DNA from: Candidatus Omnitrophota bacterium
Lineage (GTDB): Bacteria > Omnitrophota > Gorgyraeia > Gygaellales > Profunditerraquicolaceae
Direction of reading: 5' to 3'
Length of the DNA: 6,767 nt
Assembly: GCA_020063525.1 (NCBI GenBank)
Contig: JAGUUJ010000005.1
Span: 1 to 6,767 of the forward strand
Positions 1-5,669 of the stretch are shown one piece after another (position 1 is the stretch's first letter; each line of letters opens with the position of its first letter). The position numbers and the translations under genes were made by a program. The notes under the pieces were generated by a model. It was not told the origin of the DNA and searched no databases. It saw only the letters and a list, made by a program, of their open reading frames with translations.

Positions 1-77
1 CGTTTACCGTTTACCGTTGATTCGGTAAACGGTAAACAGCGACGAGTGAAAGTGAGGAGCGGATAAACGGTAAACGC
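1..77 (-). repeat. GTTTACC heptamer element, copy 1 (REP/BIME-like)
   Basis: Two tandem GTTTACC units (2-8, 9-15) face two tandem GGTAAAC units (24-30, 31-37). Together they make a perfect 15-bp inverted repeat (2-16 with 23-37) around a 6-base TTGATT loop. A 24-base core (38-61) follows, then a third pair of units, GGATAAAC (61-68, one base inserted) and GGTAAAC (69-75). Read on the minus strand, the order is double unit, core, double unit, loop, inverted double unit. This matches copy 2 near 4592 read on the plus strand. The copy starts at the window edge, so it may be incomplete. It ends about 13 bases before the dnaK ribosome binding site. Function is unknown; the symmetry makes the strand label a convention relative to copy 2. 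Confidence 0.9.
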
Positions 78-89
78 AACTGTAATTCT

Positions 90-96
90 AAGGAGG
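90..96 (+). promoter_or_regulatory. Shine-Dalgarno site of dnaK
   Basis: AAGGAGG is a full-consensus Shine-Dalgarno sequence seven bases before the ATG at 104. It fixes the dnaK start and implies strong translation initiation. It is far better than the sites before dnaJ and accD. Confidence 0.92.
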
Positions 97-103
97 TAGT
101 GGA

Positions 104-2008
104 ATGGCAAAAGTTATTGGTATTGATTTGGGAACATCTAACTCTGCAGCAGCAGTAATGGAAGGTGGCAGGCCGGTGATAGTCCCTTCTGCTGAAGGTG
201 CAGGTGTGGCTTCGGGTAAGGCTTTTCCTTCTTATGTGGCCTTTACCAAAGATGGTCAGCGTTTAGTTGGTGAACCAGCCAGGCGTCAGGCAGCGATAAA
301 TCCCGACGGAACAATTCAAGCAGCCAAGCGTAAGATGGGAACAGATTTTAAATTTAAGGTTTTTGGCAAAGAATATACACCGCAGCAGATTTCTGCTTTT
401 ATCTTGCAGAAGATAAAGCAGGATGCAGAGGCATATCTTGGCGATAAGGTTGAAGAAGCAGTAATTACCTGTCCGGCATATTTTGATGATAATCAAAGGA
501 CAGCCACAAAAGATGCGGGAGAGATTGCCGGCTTAAAGGTCTTACGTATAATTAATGAACCGACAGCAGCCTGTCTTGCTTATGGACTGGAAAAGGCGGG
601 TAAAGAATTAAAAATTATGGTGTTTGATTTTGGCGGCGGGACACTCGATGTTACAATTATGGAGATGTGGAAAGAGGGCGGTTTTAAAGTCATGGCAACA
701 AGCGGCAATACCCAGCTCGGTGGTACCGACATGGATAATGTCTTGATAGAATATATTGCTGGTCAGTTCAAACGTGAAACAGGTATTGATTTGAAGAATG
801 ACAAGATGGCAATACAGAGACTGCGCGAAGCAGCAGAGAAAGCGAAGGTTGAATTATCCTCTACCTTGACTACAGATATCAATTTACCTTTTATTACTGC
901 TGATGCCACCGGACCAAAACATTTGACTATGTCAATTAATCGCGCAAAACTTGAAGAGTTGGTTACGCCAATCATTGAAAGATGCCGCGGTCCTTTGGAA
1001 CGGGCTTTGGAAGATGCTAAGGTTGCATTTGAAAAAGAAGGCGTTAGTCTTGGAGATAAAGGCATTGATAAAATTATTATGGTTGGTGGTCCGACGAGAA
1101 TGCCGATTGTGCAGAAATTCGTAGAGGATTACTTCGGTAAAAAGATTGAGCGCGGAGTTGACCCTATGGAATGCGTGGCCATGGGTGCAGCCATTCAAGC
1201 CGCTATTATTAAAGGCGAAGTAAAGGATGTTTTACTGCTCGATGTTACACCATTGTCTTTGGGCATTGAGACTTTAGGTGGAGTAAATACAAAGCTCATT
1301 GAGAGAAACACCACCATTCCGACCAGAAAAAGCCAGATTTTCTCCACCGCCGCAGATAATCAAACTGCTGTGACCATTCGTGTTCTCCAGGGAGAAAGAC
1401 CGATGGCTGACGATAATGTGGAATTAGGCAGATTTGATTTAGTAGGTATTCCACCTGCACCACGCGGCGTGCCGCAAATAGAAGTTACCTTTGATATTGA
1501 TGCTAATGGTATTGTGCATGTGAAAGCCTTGGATTTAGGCACAGGCAAGGAGCAATCTATTCGTATCACTGCACCTAAGAAGCTGTCCAAAGAAGAAATT
1601 GAAAAGATGGTTAAGGATGCGGAGAAATTTGCTGCTGAGGATTCTAAGAAAAAAGAAGAAGTGGAAATTATTAATCAGGCAGATAATCTGGTTTATGCTA
1701 CGGAAAAATCGCTTAAGGAATTCGGCGATAAGGTCAGCCAGGCTGAACGCGCAGATATTGAAGTCAGGCTTAATGACTTAAAGCAAGCCATAAAGGATAA
1801 AAACGTCGATAGAATTAAGAGAGCCTCGGAAGATTTAACCAAGGCTTCGCATAAGTTAGCAGAAGAGATTTATAAACAGGCTGCGGCAAAACAACAAGGC
1901 CAGAGAACAGAAACCAGAGAACAGAAACCAGAGGAAGAACCTAAAGAGAAGAAAAAAGACGAAGACATCATTGATGCAGAATACAAAGAGGAAGATGATA
2001 AAAAGTAG
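104..2008 (+). CDS. dnaK: Molecular chaperone DnaK (Hsp70), archaeal-like subtype
   Basis: Cytosolic ATP-dependent Hsp70 chaperone of 634 aa, full length for the family. The nucleotide-binding domain starts with the phosphate-1 motif IDLGTSNS (7-14) and includes the phosphate-2 motif [11 protein letters not shown] (173-183) and VGGPTRMP (327-334). The hydrophobic interdomain linker VLLLDVTP (376-383) leads to the substrate-binding beta domain, then a helical lid from about residue 500. The tail is rich in Lys and Glu and ends with an [13 protein letters not shown] segment, as in other DnaKs. Several features differ from standard diderm Dna[10 protein letters not shown] instead of GTTNSCVAV, an AEG...[14 protein letters not shown] loop, [10 protein letters not shown] (202-211) in place of DTHLGGDDFD, and no insertion of about 25 residues between KRKMG (75-79) and YTPQQIS (from 91). 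From memory these resemble Thermoplasma and methanogen DnaK. The ATG is fixed by a strong Shine-Dalgarno. It lies 52 bases before dnaJ and is probably co-transcribed with it. Identity is certain; the subtype is inferred. Confidence 0.98.
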   Translation: MAKVIGIDLGTSNSAAAVMEGGRPVIVPSAEGAGVASGKAFPSYVAFTKDGQRLVGEPARRQAAINPDGTIQAAKRKMGTDFKFKVFGKEYTPQQISAFILQKIKQDAEAYLGDKVEEAVITCPAYFDDNQRTATKDAGEIAGLKVLRIINEPTAACLAYGLEKAGKELKIMVFDFGGGTLDVTIMEMWKEGGFKVMATSGNTQLGGTDMDNVLIEYIAGQFKRETGIDLKNDKMAIQRLREAAEKAKVELSSTLTTDINLPFITADATGPKHLTMSINRAKLEELVTPIIERCRGPLERALEDAKVAFEKEGVSLGDKGIDKIIMVGGPTRMPIVQKFVEDYFGKKIERGVDPMECVAMGAAIQAAIIKGEVKDVLLLDVTPLSLGIETLGGVNTKLIERNTTIPTRKSQIFSTAADNQTAVTIRVLQGERPMADDNVELGRFDLVGIPPAPRGVPQIEVTFDIDANGIVHVKALDLGTGKEQSIRITAPKKLSKEEIEKMVKDAEKFAAEDSKKKEEVEIINQADNLVYATEKSLKEFGDKVSQAERADIEVRLNDLKQAIKDKNVDRIKRASEDLTKASHKLAEEIYKQAAAKQQGQRTETREQKPEEEPKEKKKDEDIIDAEYKEEDDKK

Positions 2009-2038
2009 GTAGTAGTTAGGGCGGCACCTATCTACTAC
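2009..2038 (+). repeat. Hairpin in the dnaK-dnaJ spacer
   Basis: GTAGTAG (2009-2015) pairs with CTACTAC (2032-2038). After one T-T mismatch, TAGG (2017-2020) pairs with CCTA (2027-2030), leaving a 6-base GCGGCA loop. The stem starts on the base after the dnaK stop codon. No T-run follows, so it does not look like an intrinsic terminator. An mRNA-stabilising or processing hairpin between two co-transcribed chaperone genes is possible. Confidence 0.7.
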
Positions 2039-2045
2039 ATACCAC

Positions 2046-2065
2046 ATACTATGATATACTATGAT
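2046..2065 (+). repeat. Perfect 10-bp tandem duplication spanning the dnaJ start
   Basis: ATACTATGAT occurs twice back to back (2046-2055 and 2056-2065). The second copy supplies the first dnaJ ATG at 2061 and the first two bases of the ATG at 2064. The first copy contains an out-of-frame ATG at 2051. Just upstream, ACATACC and ACATACT form a looser 7-base repeat. It probably arose by local slippage. Confidence 0.85.
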
Positions 2066-3221
2066 GGCTACTAAGCGTGATTATTACGAAATATTGGGTA
2101 TAAAGAAGAATGCTACCCTGGATGAAATAAAAAAGGTTTATCGGGAATTGGCTTTACGCTATCATCCAGATAGGGTGCCTCATGAGCAGAAGAAAGAGGC
2201 GGAAGAGAAATTCAAAGAGATTTCCGAAGCCTATGCGGTTTTATCTGATTCCCAGAAGCGTGCCCTTTATGACCAATATGGCCATGCCGGAATAGACCAG
2301 AGATATGCTTATGAAGATATCTTCAGGGGAGCAGATTTTAGTAGCGTATTTCAAGATTTAGGAGATTTTGGTTTTGGCGGTGGGCTTTTTGATGAGATAT
2401 TTAGTGATTTAGGTTTTGATATATTTGGCGCAAGAGGAAGACGGGGCGGCCGTGTTCGTCGGGGACGGGATTTAGAGATTACCATAGATATTACCTTAGA
2501 GGAGGCAGCAGGCGGCGTTGAGAAGACAATTACCGTTCCGCGCTATGAAACGTGTTCCACCTGCTCGGGTAGCGGTGCAAAACCTGGAAGCAAAAAGATA
2601 ACCTGTCCTCAGTGTAGGGGTTCAGGTCGTACAGTAATGTCTACAGGCTTTGGATTCCAGTTAGCTCAGACCTGTTCACGTTGCAGTGGAGAAGGTTCAA
2701 TTATACAAACACCTTGTTCTGAGTGTCGCGGAGAAGGAAGGACAAGAGTAACGCGCAAGATTAAAGTAAAAATTCCTGCAGGCGTAGATACAGGTTCGCA
2801 TTTAAGGATACGGGGCGAAGGTGAAGCAGGTACTGCAGGCAGAGGCGATTTATATGTGGTTATTGAAGTAAGACCCCATCCTGTTTTTCAGAGACACAAT
2901 CACGATATATTAACCGAAATAACTATAAGTGTAACGAAGGCGATAATGGGTAGTGAGGTAGAGGTGCCTACACTTAATGGTCAGGTGAAGATGAAAATTC
3001 CACCTGGCACACAAAGTGGTAGAATTTTTCGTCTTAAAGATAAAGGCATGCCAGATGTGCATGGTAAAGGTATGGGGGATGAATTAGTAAGGGTTAATGT
3101 GGAGATTCCTACACATCTGACTCTGGAACAGCGCAAACTCATCGAAGAGTTTGCTAAGTTATCAGGTGAGGAAATAAATAAGGAAAGTTTTACGGATAAA
3201 ATCAAGAAAGCCTTTAAATAA
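2061..3221 (+). CDS. dnaJ: Co-chaperone DnaJ (Hsp40, type I)
   Basis: Type I J-protein of 386 aa that delivers substrates to DnaK and stimulates its ATPase. The J-domain covers about residues 6-71 with the HPD motif at 35-37. A Phe/Asp/Gly-rich linker (about 76-135) contains EDIFRGADF and a run of short DIF/DLG-type motifs. The linker is followed by a basic [12 protein letters not shown] patch. The zinc domain has four CxxCxGxG repeats starting at Cys165, 182, 205 and 219, all cysteines intact. The C-terminal substrate-binding domains include the usual [13 protein letters not shown] and GRGDLYVVI stretches. No Shine-Dalgarno precedes the start. Two adjacent ATGs (2061, 2064) are possible, and family N-termini ([12 protein letters not shown]) favour 2064. 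It lies downstream of dnaK with a 52-base gap containing a hairpin, so translation may depend on dnaK transcription and ribosome flow. The linker style resembles archaeal DnaJs, as does its partner DnaK (inference). Confidence 0.97.
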   Translation: MMATKRDYYEILGIKKNATLDEIKKVYRELALRYHPDRVPHEQKKEAEEKFKEISEAYAVLSDSQKRALYDQYGHAGIDQRYAYEDIFRGADFSSVFQDLGDFGFGGGLFDEIFSDLGFDIFGARGRRGGRVRRGRDLEITIDITLEEAAGGVEKTITVPRYETCSTCSGSGAKPGSKKITCPQCRGSGRTVMSTGFGFQLAQTCSRCSGEGSIIQTPCSECRGEGRTRVTRKIKVKIPAGVDTGSHLRIRGEGEAGTAGRGDLYVVIEVRPHPVFQRHNHDILTEITISVTKAIMGSEVEVPTLNGQVKMKIPPGTQSGRIFRLKDKGMPDVHGKGMGDELVRVNVEIPTHLTLEQRKLIEEFAKLSGEEINKESFTDKIKKAFK

Positions 3222-3225
3222 CCAG

Positions 3226-3257
3226 TTCCAAACCCGCATTGGAATGTGGTTGGGTTT
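3226..3257 (+). other. Two competing hairpins after dnaJ
   Basis: TTCCAA (3226-3231) can pair with TTGGAA (3239-3244) over a 7-base loop. Alternatively AAACCC (3230-3235) can pair with GGGTTT (3252-3257). The two share bases and exclude each other. No T-tract follows, so neither is a convincing intrinsic terminator. It could be a weak 3' end for the dnaKJ message or have no function. Confidence 0.4.
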
Positions 3258-3299
3258 AGATAAAACCTGCCAGCCCCAATAAGATATCGCTACTTGCCT

Positions 3300-4577
3300 A
3301 TGGCAAAGATAGAGCCTTTTAGAGCGCTTGTTTATAATCAAGGAGAGATTAGAAACCTTTCCTTTGTTGTCTGTCCGCCGTACGATATAATTTTACCTAC
3401 CCAACAGCAATATTACCATGACCTCCACCCCTATAATTTTATACATATACTTCTGGGTAAAGATATTCCTGAAGAAGATAAGTATCGCAGGGCAGCGCAT
3501 CTTTTTAAGGATTGGCAAAAAGATAAAATACTCGTTCCAGATACAAGCCCGGCTATATATTTTTATAGCCAGCAATATAATCTCAAAGGAGAAAAGAGGA
3601 CTCGTCTGGGTTTTATCGCACGTTTATATCTGGAAGACAAGAATTCAACCATATACGGCCATGAACACACCCGCCTGGAACCCAAAGAAGACAGATTAAA
3701 GCTTCTTAAAAGCGTGAAGGCAAATCTCAGCCCTATATTTGTCATTTTTGCGGATAAGAAACGTATTATCCAGAATACCCACCAATATATTCAGGACAGG
3801 AAACCTTTTATTGATATAGTGGATGAGGAGAAGATTATCCACAAATTATGGAGGTTGGAGTCTTCTGATATTTTAGAGGGGATAAAAACTAAGATGCAAA
3901 ATGAGAATATTTTTATTGCCGACGGTCATCATCGCTATGAAGTAGCCCGTACCTATAGAGACGAAATGAGAAAAAGATTGGGTAGCAGACAACAAGATGA
4001 AGCGGGATTTAATTATATCTTAGCTTATTTTACCAATGCAAATTCTAGCGGCCTTACCATATTACCCATTCATCGTCTTGTGAAATTAGATTTCCCGATG
4101 GATACTAAAAAATTGCTAACAGCCATCGGGAATTATTTTGATATAGAAGAGATTAAAGATAAAATACGCTTTTTCTTTCTCATGCAGAGAGCAGGGGAAA
4201 CAGAGCATGTCTTGGGGTTGTATTATCATAAGAAATACTGGCTCCTGCGTTTAAAGAACATTAAGATTTTAGATAGGTTGATTTCTGATAGGCCCTCTGA
4301 ATTCAGGTCGCTTGATGTCTCTATTTTAAACTACATAGTTTTAAAAAAGACTTTAGGGCTGGATTTAGAAGATAAAGAAATTCTTACCTTCAGTGCGCAT
4401 ACCGATGAATTAATTGACAAAGTGGATAACGATCCTTCGTATATCGCCTTCTTTTTAAATCCAGTGAAAGTACAACAGATAATTTCCGTGGCTTTAAGTG
4501 GCCAGAAGATGCCGGCTAAATCCACTTATTTTTATCCCAAGGTTTTATCTGGTCTCGTAATTAACAAATTTGAATGA
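3300..4577 (+). CDS. DUF1015 family protein (COG4198-like), function unknown
   Basis: A 425-aa soluble protein with no signal peptide or membrane segment. It matches the DUF1015 family as I recall it. The N-terminus MAKIEPFRALVYN is followed by CPPYD (25-29), GHEHTR (120-125), a PIFVIFAD stretch, IADGHHRYEVA (206-216) and, near the C-terminus, MPAKSTYFYPK (404-414). All family hallmarks are present and the length is normal. The biochemical role is not established to my knowledge. The DGHHR motif resembles that of ParB/sulfiredoxin-fold free serine kinases (SerK, SbnI), which would suggest a small-molecule kinase or nucleotide-binding role. That is only a motif-level inference. A TTG at 3294 would add two residues, but the ATG at 3300 gives the usual family start. 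No clear Shine-Dalgarno is present. The gene follows dnaJ by 78 bases and may be read through from dnaKJ. Confidence 0.88.
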   Translation: MAKIEPFRALVYNQGEIRNLSFVVCPPYDIILPTQQQYYHDLHPYNFIHILLGKDIPEEDKYRRAAHLFKDWQKDKILVPDTSPAIYFYSQQYNLKGEKRTRLGFIARLYLEDKNSTIYGHEHTRLEPKEDRLKLLKSVKANLSPIFVIFADKKRIIQNTHQYIQDRKPFIDIVDEEKIIHKLWRLESSDILEGIKTKMQNENIFIADGHHRYEVARTYRDEMRKRLGSRQQDEAGFNYILAYFTNANSSGLTILPIHRLVKLDFPMDTKKLLTAIGNYFDIEEIKDKIRFFFLMQRAGETEHVLGLYYHKKYWLLRLKNIKILDRLISDRPSEFRSLDVSILNYIVLKKTLGLDLEDKEILTFSAHTDELIDKVDNDPSYIAFFLNPVKVQQIISVALSGQKMPAKSTYFYPKVLSGLVINKFE

Positions 4578-4589
4578 AATAATTATAGT
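4561..4589 (+). promoter_or_regulatory. Candidate sigma70-type promoter for accD
   Basis: TTAACA (4561-4566) and TATAGT (4584-4589) are separated by exactly 17 bases. Each matches the -35 and -10 consensus at five of six positions. The -35 box overlaps the last codons of the DUF1015 gene. Transcription would start near 4596, placing heptamer copy 2 in the accD 5' leader. The region is AT-rich, so a chance match is possible. Confidence 0.5.
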
Positions 4590-4591
4590 TA

Positions 4592-4686
4592 CGTTTACCG
4601 TTTACCCGCTCGTCATTGTTTCTGGAAGGCTCGCTGTTTACCGTTTACCGAATGAACGCTGAACGGTACACGGTTAACGGTAAGCG
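4592..4686 (+). repeat. GTTTACC heptamer element, copy 2 (REP/BIME-like)
   Basis: Double GTTTACC (4593-4606) is followed by a 29-base core (4607-4635) and a second perfect double GTTTACC (4636-4649). After AATGAAC come four degenerate inverted units: GCTGAAC, GGTACAC, GGTTAAC and GGTAAGC (4658-4685). The second double unit can fold back onto the inverted units as an imperfect hairpin. Architecture and core ends (CGCTC.TCA at the start, CTCG...CGCT-like at the end) match copy 1 on the opposite strand. A 19-base segment from GCTG to GAAT is continuous between the copies, with the next few bases matching except one. It fills most of the DUF1015-accD gap. Confidence 0.9.
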
Positions 4687-4712
4687 AAACGTTTAACATT
4701 CGAGAAAGAGAA

Positions 4713-5552
4713 ATGGCACTGTTCGGTAAACCTAAATATACAATTGTCAGGTTAAAAAAGAAAGAGATTCCTGATGGTCTCTGGACAAAGTGCGAAGGAT
4801 GTCAAGAGGCTTTATACAATAAAACCCTCGAAGAGAATCTGAGGGTTTGTCCGAAGTGTGATTATCATTTTGTCTTAGGAGCCCATGAAAGAATAAATAT
4901 GCTTTTAGATAAGGATACATTTCAAGAATACGATAAGGATATGATGTCCTCTGACCCACTAGATTTTAAAGGGCCTAAGACTTATATAGAAAAATTAGCC
5001 CAGGACCAGAGTATAACCAGATTGAAAGAGGCAGCGGTAACCGGAGGAGGCCTCTTGGATGATAAAAAGATAATTATTGCCGTTACAGATTCGCGTTTTA
5101 TTATGGGTTCGATGGGTGCAGTGGTAGGAGAAAAAATCACCCGTGCTATTGAGACCGCAACTAAAAACAGACTTCCTTTAATTATAGTTTCCGGTTCAGG
5201 GGGGGGAGCGAGGATGTATGAGGGTATGTTTAGCCTCATGCAGATGGCCAAGACCTCCGCAGCACTTTATTATCATCATAAAGAGAAACTTCCCTATATC
5301 TCTGTGCTTACCAACCCCACTATGGCGGGAGTAATGGCTTCGTTTGCGGGATTAGGCGATATAATTATTGCTGAACCAAAGGCATTAATCGGCTTTACCG
5401 GCCCCCGCGTTATCGAACAGACCATAAGACAGAAACTGCCTCCGGGATTTCAACGTTCAGAGTTTCTCTTGGAGCACGGCTTGATTGATATGATAGTCCA
5501 GCGGGGAAATTTAAAGGCAACACTGAGCCAATTGCTTGACTATTTCACTTAA
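4713..5552 (+). CDS. accD: Acetyl-CoA carboxylase carboxyltransferase subunit beta
   Basis: A 279-aa subunit, usual family length. With AccA (not in this window) it transfers CO2 from carboxybiotin to acetyl-CoA, giving malonyl-CoA, the first committed step of fatty acid synthesis in the cytosol. An N-terminal four-cysteine zinc ribbon is intact (Cys27, 30, 46, 49). The crotonase-like carboxyltransferase core shows SGGGARMYEGMFSLMQMAKTSA (from about 162), NPTMAGVMASFAGLGD (from about 201) and IGFTGPRVIEQTIRQKLPPGFQRSEFLLEHG. Compared with E. coli AccD from memory, PTMGGV is PTMAGV here (Ala205 replaces Gly) and the SASGGARM loop carries an extra Gly, written by an 8-base G run at 5199-5206. 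The start codon fits the family N-terminus MALFGKPKY; the nearby GAGAAAGAG (4702-4710) is a poor, too-close Shine-Dalgarno. It has its own candidate promoter and is flanked on both sides by heptamer elements. folC or accA are not adjacent. Confidence 0.97.
   Translation: MALFGKPKYTIVRLKKKEIPDGLWTKCEGCQEALYNKTLEENLRVCPKCDYHFVLGAHERINMLLDKDTFQEYDKDMMSSDPLDFKGPKTYIEKLAQDQSITRLKEAAVTGGGLLDDKKIIIAVTDSRFIMGSMGAVVGEKITRAIETATKNRLPLIIVSGSGGGARMYEGMFSLMQMAKTSAALYYHHKEKLPYISVLTNPTMAGVMASFAGLGDIIIAEPKALIGFTGPRVIEQTIRQKLPPGFQRSEFLLEHGLIDMIVQRGNLKATLSQLLDYFT
4822..4848 (+). other. 8-bp hairpin within the accD zinc-ribbon codons
   Basis: AAACCCTC (4822-4829) and GAGGGTTT (4841-4848) are perfect inverted repeats around an 11-base loop. 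They fall in the codons between the two cysteine pairs of the AccD zinc ribbon. It may be coincidence, as no U-tract long enough for a terminator follows. Confidence 0.4.
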
Positions 5553-5564
5553 TGCGTATATAAT
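5536..5564 (+). promoter_or_regulatory. Sigma70-type promoter for the ABC ATPase gene
   Basis: TTGACT (5536-5541, five of six matches) and a perfect TATAAT (5559-5564) are separated by exactly 17 bases. The -35 box lies within the last accD codons and the -10 lies just after the accD stop. Transcription would start near 5571, giving a leader of about 100 bases that contains the whole of heptamer copy 3. This is the best promoter in the window. Confidence 0.72.
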
Positions 5565-5575
5565 ACAACTCTTGC

Positions 5576-5634
5576 GTTTACTGTGAACCGTGTACCGTTT
5601 ACCGTATAATACGGTTAACGGTAAACGGTAAACG
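5576..5634 (+). repeat. GTTTACC heptamer element, copy 3
   Basis: Four forward units, GTTTACT, GTGAACC, GTGTACC and GTTTACC (5576-5603), face three inverted units, GGTTAAC, GGTAAAC and GGTAAAC (5613-5633). The centre, ACCGTAT-A-ATACGGT (5601-5615), is a near-perfect palindrome. The arms pair outward to about 5583/5633 with few mismatches. The core segment of copies 1 and 2 is missing, so this is a simpler form. A 14-mer, AACCGTGTACCGTT (5586-5599), is also found on the opposite strand in copy 2 (4662-4675). The loop contains a second TATAAT (5605-5610) without a good -35. It lies between the promoter and the start of the ATPase gene. Confidence 0.9.
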
Positions 5635-5656
5635 AAAATGAGTTAGTTTAGTAATG

Positions 5657-5662
5657 AAGGAG
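5657..5662 (+). promoter_or_regulatory. Shine-Dalgarno site of the ABC ATPase gene
   Basis: AAGGAG lies seven bases before the ATG at 5670 and decides the start. An ATG at 5654 is out of frame and lies before the site. Confidence 0.88.
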
Positions 5663-5669
5663 AAAGGTA

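Noticed and set aside
1..37. Intrinsic terminator of an upstream gene
   Set aside because: The 15-bp stem is strong but no T-run follows on either side, and the same sequence recurs as a repeat family in other gaps.
1..77. CRISPR-like array
   Set aside because: Units are 7 bases, directly adjacent and facing each other. There are no spacers of regular length and no cas genes.
763..1198. Minus-strand open frames across dnaK
   Set aside because: They overlap each other and a certain dnaK, have no ribosome sites and no recognisable motifs. They are shadows.
2055..2060. TATACT as a -10 box for dnaJ
   Set aside because: It touches the dnaJ ATG, is part of the tandem duplication and has no matching -35.
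3294..3299. TTG start for the DUF1015 gene
   Set aside because: It adds only two residues. The ATG at 3300 gives the family-typical N-terminus and no Shine-Dalgarno favours the TTG.
3835..3843. Perfect DnaA box TTATCCACA
   Set aside because: A single box within the DUF1015 coding sequence, with no cluster or AT-rich unwinding region. A chance 9-mer.
5199..5206. Programmed frameshift or broken accD at the G8 run
   Set aside because: The frame reads through with intact family motifs on both sides, so no frameshift is needed.
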